From Streptosporangium sp. NBC_01495 (GTDB lineage Bacteria > Actinomycetota > Actinomycetes > Streptosporangiales > Streptosporangiaceae), in the NCBI RefSeq assembly GCF_036250735.1, contig NZ_CP109430.1:8494001-8558000 (forward strand): a stretch of 64,000 nucleotides of DNA, given 5' to 3'. Positions 26,534-36,841 of this stretch are shown piece by piece. The stretch's first letter is position 1. Every line of letters starts with the position of its first letter. The notes below the pieces were generated by a model. It saw nothing but the letters and a program-made list of their open reading frames with translations. It did no database searches and had not been told where the DNA came from. Position numbers and translations under genes: made by a program.

Positions 26534-26564
26534 GCGAACACCCACCAAACAACGGGGTGTTCGC
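26534..26564 (-). terminator. Hairpin downstream of the CDP-alcohol phosphotransferase gene
   Basis: A perfect 10-bp inverted repeat, GCGAACACCC and GGGTGTTCGC, with an 11-base loop lies 33 bases beyond the stop of the gene at 26597. There is no strong U-run, as is common for actinobacterial terminators. Confidence 0.5.
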
Positions 26565-26596
26565 ACCTACGACGCGCCCGGACGCCATCCGGTTCC

Positions 26597-27364
26597 TCAT
26601 GAAAGCCGCCTGGACGCCAGAATGCTGATCAGATGCAGGATCATCTGCAGCACGGCGACGATCACGCAGGCCACCACGAGGATCCTCGTCGCCGCCAGCC
26701 CGCCGTTGATCGCGTCCCAGATCGCGGCGACCACCACGAGGAGGGACAGCTCGACCGCCTGCACGATCCGGTGGAACTTCAGCGCCGCGGCCACCTTGCG
26801 CGCCATGCCCAGGCCACGTGACTGGAAGTGCTCGGCCGAGGCCTCGGTCGCCGCGACCAGCCCGGAGCGGGCGCGGGCCACGTCGACCAGGTCGGTCTCC
26901 GCCTTGATCAGGATGGCGCCGAGCGCGGCGGCGAACCCGATCACGGTGTACCAGTCGGGCAGGATCTCCGACGCCCGGAAGCCCAGCCCGATGAGGATGG
27001 CGGCCTCGGCGAAGTAGTGGCCGACCCGGTCGAGATAGACGCCGGTGATGGAGGTGCGGCCGGTCCAGCGGGCCAGCTCTCCGTCGGAGCAGTCGAGCAG
27101 CAGGTAGAGCTGGACCAGCAGGGCCGCGAGGACGGCCGCCCAGAGCGTGGGCAGCGCGAGCACGGCTCCGGCCAGCAGGCCGGTGAGGATCATCAGCCAG
27201 GTGGTCTGGTTGGGCGTGATCGGCGTCTTGGCGAGGAACCAGGTGACGTAGATCGACAGCTTGCGCATGTAGAGAGCACCGGCCCAGTGCTCGCCGCTGT
27301 TGCGGTCCATGGTCGTGTGCGGCTGGGCCACCGCACGGAGCTCAGCGACCGACGGCCCGGACAT
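26597..27364 (-). CDS. CDP-alcohol phosphatidyltransferase family membrane protein (Asp4 replaced by His)
   Basis: ATG 27364 is preceded by GGAGGATT and gives 255 residues with about six membrane helices. The family motif DxxDGxxAR(x8)GxxxDxxxD appears as DCSDGELAR, then G, YLD, and RVGH. The last aspartate, the presumed catalytic base, is His near residue 115. Members move a phospho-alcohol from a CDP-activated donor to an alcohol. The start overlaps the end of the dehydrogenase gene by 23 bases, so the two are translationally coupled. Given the partners, a polyol phosphotransferase is likelier than a phospholipid synthase, but the His makes activity uncertain. Confidence 0.8.
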   Translation of the reverse strand: MSGPSVAELRAVAQPHTTMDRNSGEHWAGALYMRKLSIYVTWFLAKTPITPNQTTWLMILTGLLAGAVLALPTLWAAVLAALLVQLYLLLDCSDGELARWTGRTSITGVYLDRVGHYFAEAAILIGLGFRASEILPDWYTVIGFAAALGAILIKAETDLVDVARARSGLVAATEASAEHFQSRGLGMARKVAAALKFHRIVQAVELSLLVVVAAIWDAINGGLAATRILVVACVIVAVLQMILHLISILASRRLS

Positions 27365-28400
27365 AATCCTCCACCCGATCGCGAATCTCCGGTTCCGACA
27401 GGCGCAGGTGCTCAAGAATCGTGTAGCGGCCGGGGCGCGTGGCCGGGGCCAGCATGACCGCCTCGGTGAACTGAGCCGATGACAGCCCCACGTCGATGGG
27501 GGTGACCGGCAGCTCGTGCCCGCGCAGGCAGTCGACGACCTGATTGAGCCTCCGCGAGTCCTCGCGGAGGAAAAAACAGAATGCGGCACCTATCCCGGCG
27601 AGCTCGCCGTGGTTGGAGGTGCCGGGAAAGAGCTGATCCACGGCATGCAGGATCTCATGGTCTCCGCCACTCGAAGGACGGGAGGAGCCGGCGACCACCA
27701 TCGACATGCCCGACAGGATGAGCGCCTCGGCCAGCACGGTCAGGAACGCGTCGGACTCGATCGAGTCCGATCTGCCGATCACCGCCTCCGCCGCGGTGCG
27801 GGCCATCGCGCAGGCCAGGCCGTCGATCGGCTCCCCGCGCTCGCTCGCGCCGAGCTGCCAGTCCTCGATCGCCGAGAGGTTGCTGACCACGTCGCCGACC
27901 CCGGATCGGACCAGCGAGGCGGGCGCGTCGTGCACGAAATCGAGATCGACCATGATGGCCAGCGGCATGGGCACACCGAAGGAACCCTTGCCGCCGTCGT
28001 GCGACAGCGAGGCCACCGGCGAGCAGATCCCGTCGTGCGACAGGTTGGTGGCCACCGCCACCATCGGGATCCCGGCCAGCGACGCGGCGTACTTGGTCAC
28101 GTCGATGGTCTTGCCGCCGCCGATGCCCACGACCGCCTCGTACGCCCCCTTGCGCAGGTCGGCGCCGAGCGAGATCGCCGCGTCGACCGAGCCGTCGGGC
28201 ACCCGGAAGACCTGGGCCTCGCCGAGCGAGGGAGTGATCACCGAGGCGATCCTGTCCCCCTGGCCCGCGCCCACGGCCACCGCCACCCGTCCGGAGGTCG
28301 CCACCCTGCTGTCGGCCAGCAACGAGCCCAGCTGGGCGACCGCGCCCCGGCGCACCTCCATGGACAGGGGGGCCGGGAGCATCCTGGCTAGTATCGGCAC
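27342..28400 (-). CDS. Glycerol-1-phosphate dehydrogenase-like (iron-containing ADH superfamily)
   Basis: From GTG 28400 (GGGAGATCGC upstream) the product is 352 residues. The NAD(P)-binding GIGGGKTIDVTKYAA is near residue 90, and VATNLSHDGICSPVASL matches the G1PDH/AraM substrate region; metal-ligand positions are in DHEILHAVDQLFPG and SNHGELAGIGA. G1PDH enzymes reduce dihydroxyacetone phosphate to sn-glycerol-1-phosphate, as in archaeal lipids and Bacillus AraM. It overlaps both neighbours, a cytidylyltransferase and a CDP-alcohol phosphotransferase, which suggests that its product is activated with CTP. Other polyol phosphates are possible. Confidence 0.8.
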   Translation of the reverse strand: MPILARMLPAPLSMEVRRGAVAQLGSLLADSRVATSGRVAVAVGAGQGDRIASVITPSLGEAQVFRVPDGSVDAAISLGADLRKGAYEAVVGIGGGKTIDVTKYAASLAGIPMVAVATNLSHDGICSPVASLSHDGGKGSFGVPMPLAIMVDLDFVHDAPASLVRSGVGDVVSNLSAIEDWQLGASERGEPIDGLACAMARTAAEAVIGRSDSIESDAFLTVLAEALILSGMSMVVAGSSRPSSGGDHEILHAVDQLFPGTSNHGELAGIGAAFCFFLREDSRRLNQVVDCLRGHELPVTPIDVGLSSAQFTEAVMLAPATRPGRYTILEHLRLSEPEIRDRVEDYVRAVGR

Positions 28401-29122
28401 GCGATCTCCCGCGCCTTGGCGAGGTCGTCGTGGTTGTCTACCTCGACCCACGGGACGTCGCCGATCGGGGCGACGGCGATCTTCTCGCCGCGGGCGACGA
28501 GCTCCTGGTAGCCGTCCTCGTAGTAGAGCTGCGGGTCACGCTCGAAGGTGGCCTGGAGGGCGTCGGCGAGACGGTCGCCGATGCCGGGACGGATGAGCGT
28601 GGCGCCGATGTACTCGCCGGCGGCGGCGGCCGGGTCCATCAACTTGGTGATCAGCCGCAGGTGGCGGTCGTCGTCGAGGGTGACCTTCATCTCCTCGTCG
28701 GCGAGCTTCTTGACGTCGTCGACCGCGAGCAGGATGTCGGTGGTCGCCGGCGCGGAGAGCAGCGTCTCCTCCACCGAGACGGGGTGCACCGTGTCGCCGT
28801 TGACCAGGAGCACGCCCTGGTCGAAGTAGTCGCGCGCGCACCACAGGGAGTAGGCGTTGTTCCACTCCTCGGCCTTGTCGTTGTGCACGAGGGTGAGCTT
28901 CACACCGTGCCGCCGTTCCAGCTCGGCCTTGCGCTCGTGTACCGCCTGCGCCTGGTAGCCGACGATGACCACGACGTCACGGAGATCGGCCGCCGCGAGG
29001 TTGCGCAGCGAGATGTCCATGATCGTGGTGTCGCCGTCGACCGGCACGAGCGCCTTGGGCAGCGTGTCCGTGTACGGCCGCAGGCGTCGTCCGGCCCCGG
29101 CGGCCAGCACCATTCCCAGCAA
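28388..29122 (-). CDS. CTP:phospho-polyol/phosphocholine-type cytidylyltransferase
   Basis: This 244-residue NTP-transferase has LAAGAGRRLRPYTDTLPKALVPV at the N-terminus, the metal-binding VLLVNGDTVHPVS, and a C-terminal DVPWVEVDNHDDLAKA, as in LicC-like and inositol-phosphate cytidylyltransferases. The TTG start is supported by GAGGAGTGCACG. Its stop overlaps the start of the dehydrogenase gene by 13 bases, so the two enzymes are probably made together: one forms a polyol phosphate, the other its CDP derivative. The nucleotide preference is inferred from family and context. Confidence 0.82.
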   Translation of the reverse strand: MLGMVLAAGAGRRLRPYTDTLPKALVPVDGDTTIMDISLRNLAAADLRDVVVIVGYQAQAVHERKAELERRHGVKLTLVHNDKAEEWNNAYSLWCARDYFDQGVLLVNGDTVHPVSVEETLLSAPATTDILLAVDDVKKLADEEMKVTLDDDRHLRLITKLMDPAAAAGEYIGATLIRPGIGDRLADALQATFERDPQLYYEDGYQELVARGEKIAVAPIGDVPWVEVDNHDDLAKAREIACRY

Positions 29123-29228
29123 CGTGCACTCCTCATTCGGGTGAGAGCCTCCCGGCGGGCACTCCTAGGCCCCAAAGATTAGTTGCCTTCAGGCCCTGAT
29201 CGTGTAATCGAGGGTTTGCCGGGCGTTC

Positions 29229-29852
29229 TCAATCGTGTGCGCCGAGGTCGGCCGCGTCCACCCCGAACCTCGGGGCGGCCAGCCAGCAGGTGACGCTCTC
29301 CCAGGAGAAGAGGCACCACAGGTAGAGCGAGAGCAGGGCGAACACCAGCGTGACCTGCCCGGCGAGCCCGCCCAGGGCGATCAGCAGCATCCGGCCGTCC
29401 CAGCCGAGGCCGGATGTGGCCAGCCAGGACGGCGGGTAGACCCGCTGCCTCAGCCGGTAGACGACGTCGTAGTGGTGGAAGGCCATCGCGCCGAGCAACA
29501 TGAAGATCAGCCACGGCGGCACGTCGTGCGCGAAGCCCACCGAGGCCACGAAGCCGTACTCGGTGAGGCGCAGGATCGGCGGCACCAGCCAGTCGAGCCG
29601 GCCGTCGTGCGGATGGGAGCTGCCCGGCCCGGCCAGCAGCAGCGCCACCGCGGGGGCGAACACCGCCAGCCCGTCGCTGCCGGCCACGCCGACCAGCAGC
29701 AGCACCCCGGTCACGAACATCCCGACGATCGCGGGCGGTAGCGGCGGGAGTTGCCCGGCCACCAGGGCGCCCATGCCCCTCGACAGCACCCCGTCGTCCC
29801 GGTAGGCGACCACGGCGCTCCGCGGCACCGGCGCCATGTGCACAGAAATCAT
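29229..29852 (-). CDS. DUF5941-like membrane protein
   Basis: This protein of about 207 residues (ATG 29852, AGGTGCG upstream) has four or five hydrophobic helices and motifs LTEYGFVASVGFAHDVPPWLIFMLLGAMAFHHYDVVYRLRQ and WDGRMLLIALGG. The sequence resembles the DUF5941 domain that elsewhere is joined to CDP-alcohol phosphotransferases, and it directly follows such a gene (29924-31708). Here the two appear as separate ORFs about 70 bases apart. No activity is known. A longer form starting at about 29928 is possible but would overlap the upstream stop. Confidence 0.65.
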   Translation of the reverse strand: MISVHMAPVPRSAVVAYRDDGVLSRGMGALVAGQLPPLPPAIVGMFVTGVLLLVGVAGSDGLAVFAPAVALLLAGPGSSHPHDGRLDWLVPPILRLTEYGFVASVGFAHDVPPWLIFMLLGAMAFHHYDVVYRLRQRVYPPSWLATSGLGWDGRMLLIALGGLAGQVTLVFALLSLYLWCLFSWESVTCWLAAPRFGVDAADLGAHD

Positions 29853-29923
29853 GATCGCACCTGCTTTTCCCCCTCGCCTGGCGGGAGATCCGTCCCGCCG
29901 GTCATGGACCCCGCCGCCTCCGG

Positions 29924-31708
<1,785 letters not shown>

Positions 31709-31863
31709 TCCGGGCTCCTTCGTATCCGACGGGATTACCGTACGAATCGGGGAGTGCGCACTCAGCGTAGCTAGATCTTGACGGGATAGCACGGGAGCAC
31801 GCCGGACGATCAAGTACGTACCCATTACGCTCGCCATATCCGAACTGTCAAAGGAATCTGATC
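31709..31863. promoter_or_regulatory. Divergent promoter region of the phosphopolyol genes
   Basis: With the TTG start at 31708, 155 bases separate the two divergent genes. The segment is less GC-rich, contains TTGACG at 31776 and several AT-rich hexamers, and ends with the Shine-Dalgarno AAAGGAA before the GTG at 31864. I cannot assign exact -10 boxes. Confidence 0.4.
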
Positions 31864-33435
31864 GTGGCCGAACGTGAACCGCGTCCCCGAACCGTCGGTG
31901 TGGTCCTGGCAGGCGGCGTCGGCCGGCGCGTCGGCCACGACACGCCCAAACAGCTGCTGGAGATAGCGGGCAGGACGATCCTCGAACACACCCTCGCCCT
32001 CTTCCAGGGGGCGCCGGAGATCGACGAGATCATGGTACTGATGGCGCCCGGCTTCACCGGGGAGGTCGAGCGGATCGTCGAGCGCAACGGCTTCACGAAG
32101 GTCGGCAGGATCCTGGAGGGTGGCGCGAGCCGCCCGGAGACCACCTGGCGGGCGCTGCGGGCCCTGGGCACGCGGGAGTGCCACGTGCTGCTGCACGACG
32201 CCGTACGGCCGCTGACGGAGCCCAGGATCATCGCCGACTGCGTCGAGGCGCTGCGGACCTTCTCCGCGGTCGAGGTGGCGATCCCGAGTTCCGACACGAT
32301 CGTGGTGACCTCACAGGGGCCGCACGGGGAGGTCGTCAGCGACGTCCCCGACCGCGCCGGCCTGCGCCGCGTCCAGACCCCGCAGTGCTTCCGGCTCTCG
32401 GTGATCCGCGAGGCGTACGAGCGCGCCTTCGCCGATCCCGGCTTCGGCGACCGGCCGCCCACCGACGACTGCGGCGTGGTGCTGCGCTACCTGCCCGACG
32501 TGCCGATCCACGTGGTGCCGGGCAGCGAGCGGAACATGAAGGTCACGCACCCGGTGGACCTCTTCGTCGCCGACGGGCTCCTCAGGCTCGCCGCGAGCGA
32601 CGTCCCCGCCCGCTCCGACGCCGCCCTGCGCGAGGCGCTGGAGGGCAGGACCGTGGTGGTCTTCCGCGCGGACGACGGCGCCGGCGCCGAGGTGGCGCGA
32701 CTGGCCGGGCACCACGGCGCCCGAGTGTTCCCCTTCTCCGGACTTTCCGGACTCTCCCGACTCTCCCGACTCCCCGGACCCTCCGGACCCTCCGGACCAC
32801 CGGGCCTCCCGCGGCCGGCGGACTCCCCCGGAACGCCGGGCTCCGCGAAAACGTCCGATTCCTCGAAAACGCCGGGTCTCCCAGGGGCGGCGGACTCCTT
32901 CGGAAGGCCGGGCTCCCCCGAGGCGCCGCGCCTTCCCGGCATCCCGGACGGGGTGCGCGTCGACGACCCCCGGGCGGTGGCCGACGCGCTCGCCCGGGTC
33001 GTGAAGGAGACGGGCGGGATCGACTACGTGGTCGGCGCGGCGGGCGCGCCGCCCCCGGGCAGGCTCGACGCGGTGGACGACGCCGCGATAGCCGGCACCG
33101 TGAACGCGGAGCACCTGGGCCCCGTCACCGTCGCCAGGGCGGCCCTCCCCCACCTTCGCGAGACGCGGGGACAGCTGCTGTTCCACTCCCCCCCACCCGC
33201 CCGGGACGGGGCGGGCGAGGGCCTGCGCTCCTTCGCGGGAGCCGCCGTGGCCGGCCTGACCCGGGCCCTCGCGGAGGAGTGGGCGGAGTACGGGGTGCGG
33301 GTCAACTGCGTGGATCCCGGGCGGGCCGGAGCCACGACGCCGCCGGGCCCGTCCTCCCCGTACACCGTCGCCCGCACCTCGCTGGACGTGCTCGCCTCCG
33401 GCGTCACCGGTCAGGTGGTCGACGCCCGTCCCTGA
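31864..33435 (+). CDS. TarI/Acs1-type cytidylyltransferase fused to a degenerate SDR domain
   Basis: This 523-residue protein starts at GTG behind AAAGGAA. Residues 1-235 are an intact IspD/TarI-type cytidylyltransferase (VVLAGGVGRRVGHDTPKQLLE, LLHDAVRPLTEP, NMKVTHPVDLFVAD). Residues 258-523 match the SDR reductase of bifunctional CDP-ribitol synthases (Bcs1/Acs1), including VRVNCVDPGRAGATTPPG and VTGQVVDARP. However, the YxxxK catalytic pair is replaced (RSFAG near residue 453), the Rossmann glycine motif is degraded (FRADDGAG), and a 70-residue Ser/Pro/Gly repeat interrupts the domain near 291-361. The transferase is probably active; the reductase is probably dead. Confidence 0.82.
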   Translation: MAEREPRPRTVGVVLAGGVGRRVGHDTPKQLLEIAGRTILEHTLALFQGAPEIDEIMVLMAPGFTGEVERIVERNGFTKVGRILEGGASRPETTWRALRALGTRECHVLLHDAVRPLTEPRIIADCVEALRTFSAVEVAIPSSDTIVVTSQGPHGEVVSDVPDRAGLRRVQTPQCFRLSVIREAYERAFADPGFGDRPPTDDCGVVLRYLPDVPIHVVPGSERNMKVTHPVDLFVADGLLRLAASDVPARSDAALREALEGRTVVVFRADDGAGAEVARLAGHHGARVFPFSGLSGLSRLSRLPGPSGPSGPPGLPRPADSPGTPGSAKTSDSSKTPGLPGAADSFGRPGSPEAPRLPGIPDGVRVDDPRAVADALARVVKETGGIDYVVGAAGAPPPGRLDAVDDAAIAGTVNAEHLGPVTVARAALPHLRETRGQLLFHSPPPARDGAGEGLRSFAGAAVAGLTRALAEEWAEYGVRVNCVDPGRAGATTPPGPSSPYTVARTSLDVLASGVTGQVVDARP

Positions 33436-33457
33436 CGGGTGAGCGTCCCCGGCGGGG

Positions 33458-34501
33458 TCAGCCGCCCGCGCGGCCGGGCTTGCCGAGTCTTCTCGGGCTG
33501 GTCAGGAAGCCCCAGCCCCACGACATGTGCATGGTGACGTAGACGAGCGGCAGCCGGACGAGCGCCGGGGCGGGCAGGCCGCTGCCGGTGATCGCGGAAC
33601 CGGCCAGGATCGCCACCAGGTAGCCGCCGGGGATCAGCAGTCCCGGCCAGAGGAACGGGGAGACCAGCAGGCCCGCCAGGATGGCCAGCACGGCCAGGGG
33701 AGGCGCCAGGTAGCGCAGGTTGATCGTGCCCTCGTGGGTGCGGGCGACCACCCTGCGCCAGCGGCCGTAGTGGAAGTACTGCTTGGCGAGGGCCCTGAGG
33801 TCGGGCCTCGGCCGGTAGGAGACGCGCATCCGGGGCTGGAACCAGACCAGGCCGCCCGTCTCGCGGATGCGGTGGTTCATCTCCCAGTCCTGGGCCCGCT
33901 GGAAGTGCTCGTCGTAGCCGCCGACCCGCTCCAGCGCGGCGCGGCGGAACACGCCGAGGTAGACCGTGTCGGCCGGGCCCGCGGTGCCGCCGGTGTGGAA
34001 CCGGGCGCCGCCGACGCCGATCTTGGACGTCATCGCGCGGGCCACGGCCTGCTCGAACGGCGTGACGCCCTCGGCCGCCATGACGCCGCCCACGTTGTCG
34101 GCGCCGGTCTCCTCAAGGGTCTCCACCGCGACCTGGAGGTAGTCGTCGGGGAGCATCGCGTGGCCGTCCACCCTGGCGATGATCGCGTTGCCGGACGCGG
34201 CGATGGCCGCGTTGAGCGCGTTGGGAGTGCGGCCGGTCGGGTTGGGGACGACGACCACGCGGGGGTCGTCGGCCGCGATCTCGTCGGCGACCTCCTGGGT
34301 ACGGTCGCGGGAGGGGCCGATCGCGAGCACGACCTCGATCGGTCCCGCGTACCGCTGCGACAGCACCTGACGCACCGCCTCCCGCAGATGGCGCTCCTCG
34401 TTCAGCACCGGGATGACGATGGAGATGGGGGGCCAGACACGCGTCTCGGAAGACGACGCCGGCGCGGGCGAGTCGGGGAACTGCTTCATGGCGTCGCTCA
34501 C
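33458..34501 (-). CDS. Glycosyltransferase family 2 (ExoA/succinoglycan-type)
   Basis: The 347-residue protein has ISIVIPVLNEERHLREAVRQVLSQ, the DXD-equivalent ARVDGHAMLPDDY, GGYDEHFQRAQDWEMNHRI (acceptor motif) and three C-terminal membrane helices (LAVLAILAGLLVSPFLWPGLL and following). This matches ExoA-like polymer glycosyltransferases. It ends 22 bases from the convergent cytidylyltransferase gene. It starts at GTG 34501 or ATG 34489, neither with a strong Shine-Dalgarno. It probably adds a sugar to a wall or exopolysaccharide chain. Confidence 0.86.
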   Translation of the reverse strand: MSDAMKQFPDSPAPASSSETRVWPPISIVIPVLNEERHLREAVRQVLSQRYAGPIEVVLAIGPSRDRTQEVADEIAADDPRVVVVPNPTGRTPNALNAAIAASGNAIIARVDGHAMLPDDYLQVAVETLEETGADNVGGVMAAEGVTPFEQAVARAMTSKIGVGGARFHTGGTAGPADTVYLGVFRRAALERVGGYDEHFQRAQDWEMNHRIRETGGLVWFQPRMRVSYRPRPDLRALAKQYFHYGRWRRVVARTHEGTINLRYLAPPLAVLAILAGLLVSPFLWPGLLIPGGYLVAILAGSAITGSGLPAPALVRLPLVYVTMHMSWGWGFLTSPRRLGKPGRAGG

Positions 34502-34555
34502 GCTACTGTACGAACGGGTACCTCATCGACCCAGCTGGAGCCTAGGGGGCCATGC

Positions 34556-36061
34556 ATGCGCGACCCGGAGGAGGATTCGGGTGTGCACGTGGGCGGTGAC
34601 GCCTACGGAAGCGTCCGGGTGGAACCGATGAACCCGAGGCGCGATCGCAGGTCGGCGAGGGGCGCCCGCACCAGGCGGCGTGGCCTCGTGATCGCCGGCG
34701 CGCTCTCCTGCCTGGTCCTGGGCAGCTCCGGGGTGACGTGGGCGCTGACCAACTACGCCACGACGAAGATCAAGGCGGTCGACGCCGGGGTCCCGGGGTC
34801 GCGGTCGAGCACCGGCGCCATGAACATCCTGGTGGTCGGCGTCGACAAGCGCGACGACCTCACCCGCAAGCAGCAGAACCAGCTCAAGCTGGGCCGCGAG
34901 AGCGGCGAGCGCACCGACACCATGATGGTGATCCACGTGTCGGAGGACCACCGCAGGGTCACCGTGGTCAGCCTCCCCCGCGACACCTGGACGACGGTCC
35001 CCGGCAAGGGCCTGCACAAGATCAACGCCGCCTACCAGCTCGGCGGCCCGAAACTCGCGACGCGCACGGTGCAGACCGCCACGGGCCTCACCCTCCACCA
35101 CTACGTCGAGGTCAACGTGCTGGGGTTCATCGAGGTGGTCGACGCGCTCGGCGGGATCTCGGTCTGCACACCGGTCCCGATCAACGACCCGAAGACCGCG
35201 CTCGACCTGGCGCCGGGCACCTACTCCTTCGACGGCGTCAAGGCCCTTGCCTACGCCCGCACCCGCGCCACCGCCCGCTCCGACCTCGACCGCATCGACC
35301 GCCAGCAGCAGGTGATCTCCGCGCTGCTGAACCAGGCGCTCAGCGGCGAGACGCTGACCAACCCGGTCAGGCTCGCCTCGTTCGTCGACACGACCCTCGA
35401 CACGATCCGGGTGGACGACGCGCTCCGCGGGGACCTGCTCGGCCTGGCCGACCAGCTCAAGGACGTCTCCACCGACGACGTGACCTTCGCCACGGTCCCG
35501 CTCGCGGACGTCGACTACAAGACGCCGACCGGCGAGTCCGCCGTGCTCTGGGACAAGGAGGCGGCCAAGGAGCTGTTCCGCAGGATCGCCGCCGACGAGA
35601 CGCTCGTCAAGCCCGCCAAACCCGCCAAGGCCACGCCCACCCCGACGGCCTCCCCCTCGGCTCCCGCGCTCACCGTCGCGCCCTCGCGGATCGCCCTCAC
35701 GGTGCTCAACGGCACCATGATCACGGGGCTGGGCGCGCAGACCAGGGCGGAGCTGCAGAGAGTCGGCTTCCTGGTGCCCGAGGTCGCCGGCAACACCCCG
35801 CAGAAGAACTTCGACAAGACCGTCATCCGGTACGGCCCCGGCCGCGAGGACTCGGCACGCACCGTCGCCGCCGCGCTGCCCGGGGCGGACCTGCGCCCGC
35901 TGGAGAGCCTCGGCGACAAGATCGAGGTGGTCGTCGGCCGGAAACACGCGCCGGCGAAGAAGGTCACCGTGAAGGAGACGGCCGCCTCTCCCACCCCGAC
36001 CGCTACCCCCGCCACAACTCCGACAGCAAGAACAGCAACGGACAATATCTGCAAAAAGTGA
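34556..36061 (+). CDS. LytR-CpsA-Psr (LCP) family protein with LytR_C domain
   Basis: ATG 34556 follows AGGGGG; a GTG at 34583 behind GGAGGAGG is an equally good alternative. The product (about 501 residues) has a basic tail, a membrane helix (GLVIAGALSCLVLGSSGVTWAL) and the LCP core: NILVVGVDKRDDL, ERTDTMMVIHV, SLPRDTWTTVPG, INAAYQLGG, ALAYARTRATARSDLDRIDRQQQ. A LytR_C domain starts near residue 380 (IALTVLNGTMITGLGAQTRAEL). It should attach a lipid-linked polymer to peptidoglycan and is the window's second LCP protein. It stands next to the phosphopolyol genes, whose product is a plausible substrate. Confidence 0.9.
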   Translation: MRDPEEDSGVHVGGDAYGSVRVEPMNPRRDRRSARGARTRRRGLVIAGALSCLVLGSSGVTWALTNYATTKIKAVDAGVPGSRSSTGAMNILVVGVDKRDDLTRKQQNQLKLGRESGERTDTMMVIHVSEDHRRVTVVSLPRDTWTTVPGKGLHKINAAYQLGGPKLATRTVQTATGLTLHHYVEVNVLGFIEVVDALGGISVCTPVPINDPKTALDLAPGTYSFDGVKALAYARTRATARSDLDRIDRQQQVISALLNQALSGETLTNPVRLASFVDTTLDTIRVDDALRGDLLGLADQLKDVSTDDVTFATVPLADVDYKTPTGESAVLWDKEAAKELFRRIAADETLVKPAKPAKATPTPTASPSAPALTVAPSRIALTVLNGTMITGLGAQTRAELQRVGFLVPEVAGNTPQKNFDKTVIRYGPGREDSARTVAAALPGADLRPLESLGDKIEVVVGRKHAPAKKVTVKETAASPTPTATPATTPTARTATDNICKK

Positions 36062-36118
36062 GCTACGTGCATAACAACCTTCTGTCAGGGCAACTGAAAA
36101 GGCACGGAGGTGATGATC

Positions 36119-36499
36119 GTGATCTCAACATTCGATGTTCGGACATGGCGCAGTGGCCCCTGTGTGGTCGTACGGGCGACGGGCGATCTCGACATGGCCG
36201 TGGCTCCCCGGTTGCGCGCGGAAATCGACCGCGCCCTCGACAGCGCCCTCGACGGCGCCGGAAACCCGAACCTGGTGATGGATCTGACGGGCGTGCCGTT
36301 CTGCGACTCGGTGGGGCTGGGAGTCCTCGTGGGCACGCTCACCCGGCTCAAGGAGGCCCACGGCCGCCTCATGCTGGTGGTGAGTCCCGGCATGATCACC
36401 CACCTGTTGACGATCACGAATCTCGACCGGCACTTCGAGACGCGGGACAGCCTGCGCGAAGCGCTCGACGCCATGGCCCCGAGCCACTCCCCGGGCTGA
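36119..36499 (+). CDS. STAS-domain anti-sigma factor antagonist
   Basis: The GTG at 36119 is favoured because a full consensus Shine-Dalgarno, GGAGGTGAT, lies at 36106-36114; GTG 36110 and ATG 36113 overlap it. The 126-residue product is a SpoIIAA-like STAS domain: VVVRATGDLDMAVAPRLRAEIDRAL, then VMDLTGVPFCDSVGLGVLVG with the phosphorylatable Ser in CDSVGL. Such proteins bind RsbW-type kinases and so free stress sigma factors. No cognate kinase or sigma gene is adjacent. A second STAS gene follows 342 bases downstream. Confidence 0.9.
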   Translation: MISTFDVRTWRSGPCVVVRATGDLDMAVAPRLRAEIDRALDSALDGAGNPNLVMDLTGVPFCDSVGLGVLVGTLTRLKEAHGRLMLVVSPGMITHLLTITNLDRHFETRDSLREALDAMAPSHSPG

Positions 36500-36841
36500 C
36501 CCCGCCCAGTTCAGACCCGCTTTCCCACCCGGCTCAGCACCCTCTTCCCTCACCGGGGAACCACCCTCACCACACCCTCGCGGCCCGCCGGGGACACGGC
36601 TACAAAGCTGTTTCCTGGAATAGCTGGCACATATCCAAGTTGGCATCTACACTTCGCTTCGAAGCTACACGATCACGGAAAGCGATGGTTCGCACCGTTA
36701 GGGAGTATCGTGGCTTCAGGTCGTCCACCCCCTTCGTGCCCGTACGGCGCGACCAGGGAGGCGACGAGCTGAGGCCAGGCGTCCGAGCGACACCCCCTGG
36801 CCGGATACGTACATTCACGTGAGCCTGCAGGGAAGTGGGCG
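36500..36841. other. Intergenic region between the two STAS genes
   Basis: These 342 bases contain no convincing gene. The middle part (36600-36720) is AT-richer than its surroundings, contains the small hairpin CTTCGCTTCGAAG and a GGGAGTATCG box, and probably carries the promoter of the second STAS gene. Confidence 0.4.

Noticed and set aside
27365-27589. N-terminal extension of the first CDP-alcohol phosphotransferase
   Set aside because: The extra residues are antisense-like and overlap the dehydrogenase gene by over 200 bases; ATG 27364 has GGAGGATT directly upstream.
31709-31837. 43-residue N-terminal extension of the bifunctional phosphotransferase from ATG 31837
   Set aside because: No ribosome-binding site precedes it and it would leave only 26 bases to the divergent gene, while TTG 31708 has GAAGGAG at correct spacing.
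33527-34555. 343 codons upstream of and in frame with the second LCP gene
   Set aside because: They are antisense to the GT2 gene, carry no LCP sequence, and good start signals occur at 34556 and 34583.
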